Below are positions 11,242-21,957 of a stretch of 64,000 nt of DNA, one piece after another. The stretch is from Icerya purchasi. Its lineage: Eukaryota > Arthropoda > Insecta > Hemiptera > Monophlebidae. A model generated the notes under the pieces. The model was not told the DNA's origin, searched no databases, and worked only from the letters and a program-made list of their open reading frames with translations. The stretch's first letter is position 1; the number at the start of each line of letters is the position of its first letter. The position numbers and the translations under genes were made by a program. The stretch lies in assembly GCA_039619475.1 (NCBI GenBank), contig CM077115.1:535836315-535900314 (forward strand). The letters are read 5' to 3'.

Positions 11242-13655
11242 TTTCCTTACAATCCCATTAAAATGGTGAAAAAATAAAATTTAGTATCAGACAGTATTTT
11301 TTTATTTTTCAGCGCACCATGGTAAAGATATTAATATAGCGAGTGAAAATTTAATTTCAAAAGAGTTACAGAGTAAATGATATTCAATCCGGATCAGAAT
11401 TCAGTATGATATTTGTTGTTTTCTTAGTTAACAGATTTTAATGGTTTCTTATTTTATTTCTCATCGGTAAATTCAAAATTTAAACATGGTTTCTTATAAA
11501 AATTCTCAATTACATAAATAAAATAGCAGCGGTAATGAGTGTAATAGTTTAATATTTTCCTATGAAAGTAAATAATCGAAATTCGTGATTTTTGACACAG
11601 TCCAATGAAATTCGAACTGTCATTTTTAGTTCGGTACTTATTAATGAGTTTTTACCGGCTTGGGAGAAAGAAAACAAGAGATGATTACGTTGCCTAGCCG
11701 GCCTCCGGTGTAAGGTAGAGAAAAAGTTGAGAAACATACTAGGGGGTCGAAATTATTCATTTTTATAAGATTTGCTGGGTATCTTTGTGTGGTCCATCAG
11801 TTGGCCAGTATCATTAGGGTTTACCAATAAGCCAATTACTCGGAGACGCATTTTCGTGCGTACCCTCTAAAATAGAACTATCAGTTGACGTCCGCCCTTT
11901 TAAAAAAGTCCGACCAATTTTGCAACATACTGGTCATATTCCGGCTAATGTAAATTTAAAATAAGTTCCCAATTTTTTTTATATTTGCATTATGCAAATA
12001 AACGATTAAAAGGTGGTAAATTAAAAACCGAATAAAATGCTGCAAAACCTTTTTTAAAATGCAATACCTGTTTGTTTTTTTTTTGTTTTTTCTAAATTCT
12101 TGTAGCTTTAACTGATAACATGCTTCTCCGTGTTAGCCCCTTGCTGAGATCAAGTTATTTAACATCACGTTTGAGTAGGAAACTACAAAATATGTCGAAA
12201 CGACTTTAAAAAAGGTTAGTAAAATGAACTAATCTGTTAAAACCAGAAATCTCTCAGCAAAAAAGTAAAGGGGTGATTTTTACGAGGTATAAAATAAACG
12301 TGATTCATGTATTTTAAACGTGATTCATATATTTAAATTCAAAATAAATCAGTTCTACTTCTCAAATCTGTAAAGTAACCCTATACAGGTGCTGCGAAAT
12401 AAAGAATTAAGACACATTAAACAAAAATGTTTACAGTCTGTAAGTAAAGCACTTCTACAAAAAATAAATACACTTAAACAGATTCGTCTCCTGCATTACA
12501 AACGTTTCCATTCTATTCCATGTGTCTATTCCTTTTTGCTGGGCTAATGCTCTTTGCTAGCAAACCCAAGGGGGGGGGTAAAAAAAAAACGTTTCCAGCA
12601 GGATGGGCAAACATAACAATATAATATTATGCCATATTATTAACATTTTCGGTAAACACGATGGAAATAAGTCTATTTTATATACGCAACGGGACATAAG
12701 GGTATAGCTGATAAACTGACAAGATCTATGATTTCTACGTAGTAAACAGCAATTAAAATAAAAAATATACGGCAAGACAGTTCATACTAAAAAAAAAATA
12801 AAATTTATCGAAACCGAATAAATCAGTATAAAAACTTAAACAATTGTAGCGAAAAATACTATTAAAGTATTCAACAAAGGATTACTAGAGAGACTTAGTT
12901 AAATAATAAGTATTTTCATGTGAGAGTGAGTGGTGACTTCGCAAGAAATGAAAAAATTTAGTTTGATGAGCTCAGAACTGTGCAAATTGAACTGGTTGTA
13001 TTGAATGTGTAATTTCGAATTATTGGAATTTAGAAATATAGCCTTTATAACGATGTTGTTAACATACATATGATGCAGGCCCCCGTGAAGTATTTCACAG
13101 ATAGTTTATAGTCCACTAGACGGGGGGACACAGTAGCATTATATAATTTTATTAAAGAAAATAATATCGAAATATTTTTAAAAAAGTAAAATTTATTATC
13201 AGATTAAATAAATCAACAGTAAATTTAGAACAACTTCGAAGCCATCAAAAAAAAAAAAAAAAAAAACGTAAAATTTTAGCTGATCCAACCAACATTAGCA
13301 GAGTAAAAATAAGCCGGAAAAAATCAATTGAAATATATAGGTATAATCTTGCTCAGTTCCTTTCACTATCATTATTTTTGACTATATCTGGCTATCTCGG
13401 TCGTCTCGTGAATATTCGTACATTCTTGTTGTACCAGATCCAGTGTTCGTGGCAATATTCTGCATGCATCGCGGCTACAATATACCAACGCTAGACTACA
13501 CTTAAAATTGATTGTAATCATCTGTTATTTATTCATTATGCAGGTGCAGTATAAATGTTTATATACCTGTGCATCGATATATTATCCGTGTGCATATGAT
13601 GGTATGCGTAGGGCCTGCCTCTCACTTCCACGTGACTGTTAACGATTAAAAGGTC
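10571..13655. other. No recognisable gene
   Basis: AT-rich DNA with a (TA)n tract (11195-11238), a G9 run near 12571 followed by A10, and a short direct duplication of ACGTGATTCATRTATTT near 12298-12335. No coding signal. Confidence 0.5.
11195..11238. repeat. (TA)n microsatellite
   Basis: About 44 bp of AT dinucleotides. Confidence 0.95.
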
Positions 13656-13797
13656 ATCGCGGGAGTTGTGTTGGTAGAGCGATCGGACTGCCAAACATCG
13701 CGGTGCTCTACGTTCGTAGCGGTAATAAATAAAAATGATATAATAATGTAAATATTATGCGAATATGAAAAAAAAAAAAAAAAAAAAAAGAAAAAAA
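13656..13797 (+). mobile_element. Candidate tRNA-derived SINE of a second family
   Basis: CGGGAGTTGTGTTGGTAGAG, then CGATCGGACTGCCAAACATCG, then CTCTACGTTCGTAGCGG, mimics the D arm, an anticodon arm with GCC in the loop position (Gly-like) and a T arm. It is followed by an AT-rich body and a long A-run (13769-13797). The B-box core GTTCGTAGC departs from GTTCGAANC, so this is not a functional tRNA. Confidence 0.45.
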
Positions 13798-14160
13798 GTA
13801 TTTAGGTAATTCTTTAAAATCCTGAAGAATAATTTATCGGACGAAACGAATTTTTTTAAACTGTTAACTGACATTGACCCAATAGTCGGACACAGTAATT
13901 ATTAATATTTTACGCGTGTATTCCGTCTTATATTTTACTCGCAGTACGTATGCCAACTCCCCGCTCACGAAAAAACAACGTGCTAGTAATAGATGTCCAT
14001 AATGGTAAAATGAACATGTATATATACTAACAAACTCCGTCATACACATTCGAACTTGGGATCGGATCAAATTTAAAACGGTGGTTCTCGTATGATTTAA
14101 AATTAGAGAAGTACAGGCGCACGCACCCACAAACACACATATATACATACAGATATACAT

Positions 14161-14191
<31 letters not shown>

Positions 14192-15008
14192 GACACACAC
14201 ATATAGGATAACTCGAGCAGAAATGGACCACCGGGTGAGATGGAACAGTTCATTACTTGCAATTCTATAACAGATTTGAAGACGTAGCCATCATATTGAA
14301 TTCAACATTGTGTTCAATAAAAGTTAATCTGAGCCTGTTGTTTTTAGTTGCGCTTTCAATTTGTTTGTGAAGTTAATTAATACTTTTTTTCATTCCAGTA
14401 GGTCGAATTATTATCGCACATATTGAACAGTTTGTCCGATTTCCTTTTAATATTTTACAATAATTATAACACTTACGTATGCAATACAGATTTCTGTAAA
14501 CTTAAAACGGAGAAATAATTTGCAATTAAATTTATAAAGAAATAATGACTTTTAAATCGGTGAGGTGAACCAAATATCTGACTTTTGGAAGCGGAGTTAT
14601 TAGATTAGAAAATTGTACGTATGTAAATTTGGATTTTCTTTTTTTTTAATTTTCTTTCATGAAAACCAAAAAGTACACTGTACTGTTAATAACACATTTC
14701 ACACTAGAATTTTGTCGAAATGTCAGAATTTGTAGAAAAGAACAAAATCATTTCGATAAGTCTTCCACCACACGCAACACATTGTTGCAATCTCTTGATC
14801 GTTGCTTTCTTAAATCTTTAAAAAACAACTTTAATTTCAGAACCAGTCGGTTTGTAAGGACGCATCCATCGAACAAAATAAGCAAACAGAAATTTGGAAG
14901 ATTTGTGAATTCTGCTTAGATCAAATCAGCAAATTTTGAAAATAGAGTAAGTTGATTTAAATTACTGGAATTATCGTATTGAATTAAAGAGTTATACCAC
15001 ATTTGGTG

Positions 15009-15010
<2 letters not shown>
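13798..15010. other. No recognisable gene
   Basis: AT-rich; contains a CA/TA microsatellite (14152-14205). The 132-codon minus-strand frame over it is driven by the repeat. Confidence 0.5.
14152..14205. repeat. (CA)n(TA)n microsatellite
   Basis: ATACA and ACACAC runs followed by ATATAT and a second short ACACAC block. Confidence 0.9.
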
Positions 15011-15038
<28 letters not shown>

Positions 15039-15039
<1 letters not shown>

Positions 15040-15385
15040 AACTCGGCCATTATATGGCGTCGCAAGGGGCTGTGCCCCTTGACTCCTCTTACTTTCATTT
15101 CTGTCTCGTTCTCTTCTATACTTTGTATAAAATGATCAAAATTTACAACGTAATTCTTACTGGCATCAACGCAAAAAAAATAACATAATCACAAAAATCC
15201 TATCCTAACATTTAACTTTCATTATATAAAATTAAGATATTGTTTCGTTACATTTTTCGTTACATAAAATTGTGACATTTTTTAAATAACAATAACAAAA
15301 ATCCTATAAAATATAACAAACGTTCCATAAAATTGGGACATTCTGCGTTACATAAAATTAGGACATTTTTTCGAATGGGGATACA
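15039..15385 (-). mobile_element. Family H (HINE-like) element, left arm of an inverted pair
   Basis: Starts AACTCGGCCAT directly after (TA)n. It continues with the hairpin CAAGGGGC-TGT-GCCCCTTG, CTTCTATACTTTGTATAAAA, TTTACAACGTAATTCTTACT, then several GTTACATAAAATT-GACATTTTTT units, ending at CGAATGGGG. The terminal AGAATTACGTTGTAAT of complete copies is missing on this side. Confidence 0.85.
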
Positions 15386-15399
15386 TATATATATATATT

Positions 15400-15729
15400 A
15401 ATTACAGCGTAATTCTTAGGTTACCCTCCATTACAAAAATGTCCCCATTTTATGTAACGTTTGTTATATCTTAATTTTTACCTACTTTATATATATACAT
15501 ATATATAATTCGAACGAAATATGTAACGAAAAAATGTCCGAATTTTATGTAATGAAAGTTAAATGGTAGGATTGGATTTTTGTGATTATGTTATCTTTTT
15601 TTTATGCCGTTAACAATTACGTTGTAAATTTTGATCATTTTATACACAGTATAGAAGAGAAAGAGACAGAAATGTAAGCAAGAGGAGTCAAGGAGCACAG
15701 CCCCTTGCGACGCCAAAATGGCCGAGTTC
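15400..15729 (+). mobile_element. Family H (HINE-like) element, right arm of an inverted pair
   Basis: The reverse complement of the preceding arm. It begins AATTACAGCGTAATTCTTAGG and ends with the CAAGGAGCACAGCCCCTTG hairpin and GGCCGAGTT, then TA-rich DNA. With 15039-15385 it makes a palindrome of about 690 bp with the hairpin ends outermost. Confidence 0.85.
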
Positions 15730-15735
15730 TATTTA

Positions 15736-17275
15736 TATATATATATCAATAGGGAGAGATAAGTCAAGATGAGATGGAATACGTTTTATAACGCGAATTC
15801 TTCCCCATTTATTTTAGTGAAACATTGTTAAATGTTAAGAAAAACTTTATTCGATAATAATATATTGTGTGCAAAGACCATACACAGAAAATGCAATATT
15901 AAATTGTTCTATATTCCTTACGGTAATAATCACTTTGCTCGTATTTCTTGAATTCTTTAGTAGACTTGCTGAGTATTTGACCGCATCTTCTATTATTTTT
16001 TCACTTGTGTCGATCCTCTTACTACTTGTTGAGTATGTTTACCTATTGTTGTTTCCTATAAACCTTCTACCTTTTCTTGAACCTTACTTAACACCATATC
16101 AGCCACAACATAAAAATACTCTATTCCTTTACCTCCTTCGATGGAGACTTCTGTTTTTTTTTTCAAAAAAAATCTGCATCATTTTACTTCCAAACAAGTG
16201 ATGAACAGTATTAATGAAATATTTTTCAAATTTCTACTTCATAGTTTTTTCTCTGAATATGTCCGTTTCTTATCCTCAATATTCTTCTTCGTTGCACATA
16301 TACATTTCATATGAACCTTCTTTTCATCTAATCGACGTTTTTATTTTTCAAAATTTCAAATCCAACTCTGTCAAACATTTTTTTTATACTTGCGTAACAA
16401 TCGATATGGATCTGTCTGTTTTCCTTCAACTTGGTATTTTTCGATCCTCACGTTTAGCGTCTTCTAGTTGCTTCTTTTGTGCGGACACTTACACTTCCTC
16501 GATACCATTTTCAGTTGCTTTTCATACTACACATCCTGCAGCGAGAGTATCTTTGCTGTGATCGATCGTTTCGCTTCTTCCAATTCAACACTTTTTTTTT
16601 CAGCGATATACTCGGCATCCTCAAAAATTCACCCGGCCATTTTATGCTATACTATATCTCATTACGTAATTTTAATATTTCATCCCGTGCCTCTTGTTAC
16701 ATTCGATCTTTTTATTTTCCACCGTCTTCATTGCAACCTTTCCCTCGCAGTCTTGTACTTTTCTTCCCCCGATCATTAATACTTGCTTCATTTCTTCTAT
16801 CAGTTGAATTTTGCAGTGTTTCCAACTTTATTGTACAGTTTTTCCACGCTTTAGTTTTTTATCGTTTTTCATATTCCTAAATTTTCGCCGCTCCTTCTGG
16901 CACAGTAATTATTTTTCTTCGCAATCTCCTCGGAATATTTAGCTTTTGATGTTTATAATATTGCATCTTCTTCTTTTTCTTCGAAAACTTTCGATAACCT
17001 TACATATTCTTATTAGGTCAGATTTGCGTGTCACCTTTGTCCGCTTTTAATTATCAATATTTTCCTCGCGATAAAAATCGTTTTCTTATTATTTATAATA
17101 CTGATAGGCCATATCGTTGTAATTATTCCGAATTTGCTTAAAATTATCTATATAATAATTTTCAAAACATATTTTTCATACTTGTTCTTTTGTAACATTT
17201 TAATCTGACATGATGACGTATTTGAAAATAGTTTTCAGTTTTTTAGGCAAAAGTAATTACTGAGATTGTTAATGG
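15736..17275. other. Pyrimidine-rich region with possible decayed minus-strand coding
   Basis: Read on the minus strand, about 16900-16290 gives broken frames rich in Lys and Glu. One stretch (about 16620-16545) reads AEYIAEKKSVELEEAKRS, which looks like a coiled coil, followed by stops and further Lys/Arg-rich pieces. This may be a dead LINE ORF1 or a host pseudogene; I recognise no family. The rest is featureless. Confidence 0.3.
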
Positions 17276-17279
17276 TTTA

Positions 17280-17388
17280 TAAAAGGTAAGAATGATGTAA
17301 TTAATGGAAAAAACTCATTTATAAGTATTACAGATAAACTGGCATGAGAGGATTGCTCCTTGATGAGGTCTGAAGAATTGAGTTATAT
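17280..17388 (+). mobile_element. Diverged 3' part of a family H element
   Basis: GTAAGAATGATGTAATTAAT matches the internal inverted repeat, and GCTCCTTGATGAGGTC..GAGTT matches the hairpin end; (TA)n follows. It is the oldest-looking member of a head-to-tail row of three. Confidence 0.6.
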
Positions 17389-17395
17389 ATATATT

Positions 17396-17628
17396 TATTA
17401 CAACGTAATTCTTAGGCTATCCCCTATTAGAAAAAATGTCATAATTTTATGTAACGTTTGTTATATTTTATAGCATTTTCGTGATTATATTATTATATTC
17501 ATGTGAACCGATTTAGAATTACGTTGTAAATTTTGATCATTTTATACGAAGTATAGAAGAGAAAGAGATAGAAATGTAAGCAAGAGGGGTCAAGGGGCAT
17601 AGCCCCTCGCGACGCCAAAATAACCGAG
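17396..17628 (+). mobile_element. Family H (HINE-like) element, short complete copy
   Basis: Both subterminal inverted repeats are present: TTACAACGTAATTCTTAGG at the start and TTTAGAATTACGTTGTAAA in the middle. Next come TATAGAAGAGAAAGAGA, the hairpin CAAGGGGCATAGCCCCTCG and ACCGAGT, running straight into (TA)n. Confidence 0.88.
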
Positions 17629-17652
17629 TATATATATATATATATATATATA

Positions 17653-17740
17653 TTAATTATTACGTAATTCTTATACCGGCCCCGATTAGAAAAAATGTCC
17701 CAATTTTATGTAACGCTTGTAATATTTTAATTTTTACCGA
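17653..17740 (+). mobile_element. 5' fragment of a family H element
   Basis: Starts TATTAATTATTACGTAATTC after (TA)n and continues through AAAAAATGTCCCAATTTTAT. It breaks into unrelated sequence (ACCGACTTCCAAAAAGAAGG) at about 17736. Confidence 0.75.
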
Positions 17741-18639
17741 CTTCCAAAAAGAAGGAGGTTATACGTTCATCACGTATGTTTTGTTTTATATAGACCGATT
17801 TTACTGATTCTTTGTCCATTAGAAAGAGTACCATTCAACTTAAATACTATATGAGTAATGATGAAAATTAGTGAACATAAATTGAGTATTCGTCAAAAAA
17901 CGTGAACATTTGTGGTCCCTTTGGATAATTTTTTATTGGTGTAACAGAGGCGGTTGACTTAAAATGCTATCGAACGCTTCAAACTTTTCTATTGCATGAC
18001 ATTTTAGAGTTAACGCAAATCAGAGATTATGTTCTAAATGCAATTAATAAATTCTGGGCTAAATGTGTGTAGGAAACGAGAATGTATTTAACTATGGTTC
18101 CAGACAACTACGCCCTATGTATATTAATTGTAAGTACAAACATCGTAGACTTAAGCATAATGTATTATTCTGAATTGTATGACGTTAGTACTAGTTTTAT
18201 TTAGTTTTAGTTGATTTTTAATTTATTTTACTTGATAATCATTTTACTAATACCTAATGTGGCACTAGCCACTAAGTCCTCCCATCCTGCAGCATGTTTT
18301 TATTTCCTGTTCCTACTAAGTTAAACGCTGCATATCATATTGTATTTATATTCATTAATTTAGGTATGTGGTAAGACTCGTGTCGGTACACATATCAGTA
18401 ATTGTTTTATGAATGTAAAGTTATTATTTATGCAAATAAATCTTTCTTTCTTCTTTCTTTCCTTCTTCTACATCCGTTGTTTTCGAACAAAAAGGCGTAT
18501 CACGTATAAATGTGGCAAATTCTTCGCTATCGCGCAGTTTTTCGTCCCATATTCTTTGTCCGCAATTCACATTTGCGTTCGGAGGCGGTTTTCGTTTTTG
18601 GAAACATGATAAACATATTTCTTATTAGTGTGCAGGTTC
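17741..18639. other. Unclassified repeat-like sequence, possible LINE 3' end
   Basis: Begins with GACTTCCAAAAAGAAGGAGG, a motif I associate with dispersed insect repeats. Farther on, GCAAATAAATCTTTCTTTC at about 18431-18449 looks like a polyadenylation signal followed by a (CTTT)n tail, as in some LINE 3' ends. No protein motif is seen. Confidence 0.3.
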
Positions 18640-18693
18640 ATGAATAAGAAGTCCCACCATAGGGAGAAGCTGCGAGGCCAAAATGGTCGAGTT
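18640..18693 (+). mobile_element. 3' tip of a family H element
   Basis: GCTGCGAGGCCAAAATGGTCG-AGTT followed by ATATATATA matches the final bases of the family. Confidence 0.55.
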
Positions 18694-18717
18694 CATATAT
18701 ATACATTATGAAGAGTA

Positions 18718-18739
18718 CAGGGAAAGAACCGCGTAAGTC
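18718..18739 (+). repeat. Left terminal inverted repeat of DDE transposon
   Basis: Matches 21 of 22 positions with the reverse complement of 20601-20622. Confidence 0.85.
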
Positions 18740-18896
18740 GGTTTTTTTTCAAAATTGAGTTATGGTCACCATTTGGTTCACGTTAACCGGGTATACCTTT
18801 CAGAGTATTAAAACTGCAAGGAAACCTAATTGGTCAAGAGTTATACGCTGTTGAAGTTTTGGTGGACAGAGAAAAAACCGGTTAAGTCAAGTAAAA

Positions 18897-18918
18897 CAGG
18901 GAAAGAACCATGCAAGTC
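18897..18918 (+). repeat. Internal direct copy of the TIR
   Basis: CAGGGAAAGAACCATGCAAG-TC differs from the left TIR at three positions and lies about 180 bp inside the element. Confidence 0.75.
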
Positions 18919-19162
18919 AATTAGTACTTGTCACATGACAACAGATGGCAGCACAATCAGTGTAATTTTACTTTCATCATGGATGGTGCAATATTAATTA
19001 TGGAATATGTCAATGTAGTAACATTAAAGCATGCTCTGTTAAATTTTATCACTCCAGTATTTGAATAATTTGCGCTTTTTTATTGTAATAGTCAGTTTGT
19101 ATTCTATTGTTTTTTTCGTTTTGCCTGTACGCCGTCGTGATTTGTTTCACTAATAACACAGA

Positions 19163-20280
19163 ATGTCTTCCAATTTAGAAAAAGTCGAAATTAATTTAGA
19201 AGCCAAAAAAAAAATCGGAAACCGGACGAATCTCTGATGCAGACAAAAAGCTGAGAATAAGTACGCATGAAATGGGAACTAATTATAACTGTTCACGATT
19301 GAAATGTTTTGATAATGTGTCAAAAGAAGTAACGGAGACTATAGTAGTAAGAAATTTTAATAAATTGAAGTCGCATGATGAACAAAATGCTTATTTGTGC
19401 GGTCTCATACCCGTACTTCCTGTTCAGCAAAGGAGACCTCAACAAGATGAACAAGATGCTATTTTACGTGACGCTAGTTTCGCATATAGAGTTCGTGTGA
19501 GCGGATGTGAAAACAACAACGATCAAGATATTCCTTGAAGTCGTATCTTTTCTTTTTCATTACATTACAAACTTTCTCAATGAAGAAGTCGAAGAACTAA
19601 ACATATTTTGTGACTCTGCTGACGGGCAAAACAAAAATTATATTTTATTTCGTTTCATTCATTATTTGAAAAATAACATGGAATACACGGACTAAAAAAA
19701 ATTAAAATTACTTTATTCATACCTGAATGTGATGAAAATGTTGGATTATGGAATTTAAAAAATCCATTCGAAACGCCAACAGAATTCATGGAAATGATTA
19801 AAAATTCAAGAGTAAAACCATCTCCTTTTGATTTTATTAATGTAACGCAAACACTTGTTTTTGACTGTAAGACATTTTTGAATGTCTATTATGTGTTGAA
19901 ATGCACATTCAAAATCCAACCGATTAAAAAAATCTTAGCTTCATCGAATCACAGTCGTCTGCTTTAACATCGTAGTACTTACAATGGATCATTTTTTTTT
20001 TCTGGTATTATCAAGAAACGTAACACAAATATAAAAGCATTAAAGAAGGGAGAATTCGAATTACCTACACCATTATATTATAGTAAGTCGATTTTTTTTT
20101 TTTCTAAACAATAATAGCTACAATACCATCATAATAATAGAAAAATATATGTCTTTTTCATCATTTATATTTAGGTGATTTTCCAATTTCCAAGGCTAAA
20201 TATCAAAAAATTTAATGACCTTTATGAAATTCTGTAGCCCAAGAGGTGTTAATTTTTTCAGTAAATTATCTCATGACTAA
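19163..20280 (+). pseudogene. DDE transposase pseudogene with intron and internal deletion
   Basis: The first ATG is at 19163. A frameshift in the A-run near 19206-19214 leads into the frame SETGRISDADKKLR, then a Cys-containing DNA-binding-type segment with HDEQNAYLCGLIPV and QQRRPQQDEQDAILRDASF (to about 19500). The frame then jumps to a DDE-core segment, EELNIFCDSADGQNKNY (about 19585-19640), skipping the middle of the protein. Next are IPECDENVGLWN, RVKPSPFDFINVTQ and IKKILASSNHSR, a stop, then TYNGSFFF and KKGEFELPTPLYY. A consensus intron (20083-20174) splits a Ser codon before DFPISKAKYQ. The frame shifts once more and ends FCSPRGVNFFSKLSHD at a stop at 20278-20280. Confidence 0.7.
20083..20174 (+). 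other. Spliceosomal-type intron in the transposase pseudogene
   Basis: 92 bp starting GTAAGT and ending TTTATATTTAG. Removing it joins ...PTPLYY to DFPISKAKYQ through a Ser codon (phase 1). Confidence 0.7.
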
Positions 20281-20600
20281 TTAGTAAGTAAGTCTGTCGT
20301 AAAATTGTTCCGACTATTATTTAATAAAGTGTACTACAATTTGTTGATCAGAGTTTTAAAAAATAATCGGCTGTAGATTATAACTTTGTTTTAGATGATT
20401 AATCTGGGTTCTCCCTATACAAATGGGAGTAAAAGTGATATTTAAATACATATTATGATGATCATTTTTTAAACTTTTTTCAATACATTACATATTAAAC
20501 ATAATATTTTTATGCAATAAAATTAATTGTAAGAAGTTTTGTACACGTGTAATAACGTTTTAAACTTAAAAATTAGTTTTTCTTCGTTTCGAAATTTTGT

Positions 20601-20622
20601 GACTTACCCGGTTCTTTCCCTG
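20601..20622 (-). repeat. Right terminal inverted repeat of DDE transposon
   Basis: GACTTACCCGGTTCTTTCCC-TG, the reverse complement of the left TIR with one mismatch. Confidence 0.85.
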
Positions 20623-20629
20623 CACCCTT

Positions 20630-20674
20630 TATATATATATATATATATATATATCTGTGTGTGTGTGTGTGTGT
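20630..20674. repeat. (TA)n(TG)n microsatellite
   Basis: AT dinucleotides followed by (GT)n directly beyond the right TIR. Confidence 0.95.
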
Positions 20675-21318
20675 GGAAAGAAAGGAACTTTAATAATATT
20701 TTTTATAAACTTTTGAAAAACATACGGTGATAAGTAGAAACGAAGAATTTTTTCGATTACAGAAGTCGCAGTAAATTCACTGCAGGCACCAAATGAATGG
20801 CAGGAGACTTTCAGGGCTGTGCGTACTTCGTGCAGGAGTATGATACGAACATATCGAACGCGGGCTAAAAGTTAATTTAACCAGAAACATTAAAAATAAC
20901 AATGATCATAAGCCGTGGTGTTTTCGTAGAGTCAAGTTGTATTTTAGTTATTTGAAATATGCTCTTTAGCGAGTAGCAGTCAGGTATGAACGAAAACAGA
21001 AAAGGTGATAATAATGCTGCATTTTTCGGTTCAATCAGGCATTCAGAATTATCGCTAAGGCTAATTCTATAAAGCATCGGCTACCAGGCTTCTTTAATGC
21101 CATTTTCCTCCTAGCTGATTTTTTCTTTCGCTTCTGTTACGTAATTCCAGTACATTATTACCAGCACTGTCATCGAGCCATTTGACAATCACAATAATGA
21201 TGATGGCTATCATTATCATTACCTTCGTTATAGTCAATAAGATAAGTTTTTATTAATAATGACGTTGGTGAGCACTATCACTATTATTCTGGTTTATTGG
21301 GATTTGCTAACACAACAG

Positions 21319-21328
21319 CATAATACAT

Positions 21329-21361
<33 letters not shown>

Positions 21362-21405
21362 AATAAATATATATGTATATGTATATATGTATGTATGTAT
21401 GTATG

Positions 21406-21467
<62 letters not shown>
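21319..21467. repeat. Compound (TA)n / (GTAT)n microsatellite
   Basis: ATACATAC, (AT)n, GTATATGTATGTATG blocks, then a long pure (AT)n run. Confidence 0.95.
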
Positions 21468-21471
<4 letters not shown>

Positions 21472-21933
21472 CGCATTAGATAGACTATAACACTGGTTTC
21501 TAAATTTGCTGTCAACACTTTTATCAAAGAAGGATATTCACAATGCGTATCTACCGACACGTATTTATGTCTAAAGGTATTGACCCAATTCATGGCTTTT
21601 TCTTTATTTTTCTCTTTTCTCTAGCTGACACTTGGAAAATTCTATCACATCGTTTAGTCTGTTTAAAATTATTCTTACGACAGACTTAACACGTTGCATT
21701 TTATAGACATCGTTATCGGCTATTGTTAACACAGTAGCCGACAAAATAGAATAAATAATAGCGCACATTAAAAATGTAAAGACATGGTTGAGCTTGAATT
21801 ATTACAATGGTATACGGTAGTCCGTATTTTTATAACTATTACAATTTTTTTAATTAATACAGTAATCTTTTTCATCTATTCTAACATAATACCCCGATAC
21901 GATTAGGACGGGAATGTACGGATCCGTTCTTGT

Positions 21934-21957
21934 AAATAGCAGACTAGTCTGCTATTT
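21934..21957. repeat. Perfect 24-bp palindrome
   Basis: The half-site AAATAGCAGACT is followed directly by its exact reverse complement, with no spacer; a T-run follows. Confidence 0.9.

Larger units (their letters stand above)
18718..20622 (+). mobile_element. DDE DNA transposon with 22-bp TIRs, internally deleted
   Basis: About 1.9 kb bounded by CAGGGAAAGAACCGCGTAAG-TC (18718-18739) and its reverse complement with one mismatch (20601-20622). The flanks are TA-rich, and I could not settle a target duplication. A further near-copy of the TIR lies just inside the left end (18897-18918), possibly an extra transposase-binding site. It encodes a damaged transposase (19163-20280). I recognise the protein as a DDE-type transposase common in insect genomes but cannot assign a superfamily from memory. 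Confidence 0.75.

Noticed and set aside
14100..14262. 132-codon minus-strand frame (13864-14262)
   Set aside because: Its centre is the CA/TA microsatellite and the remainder has no motif.
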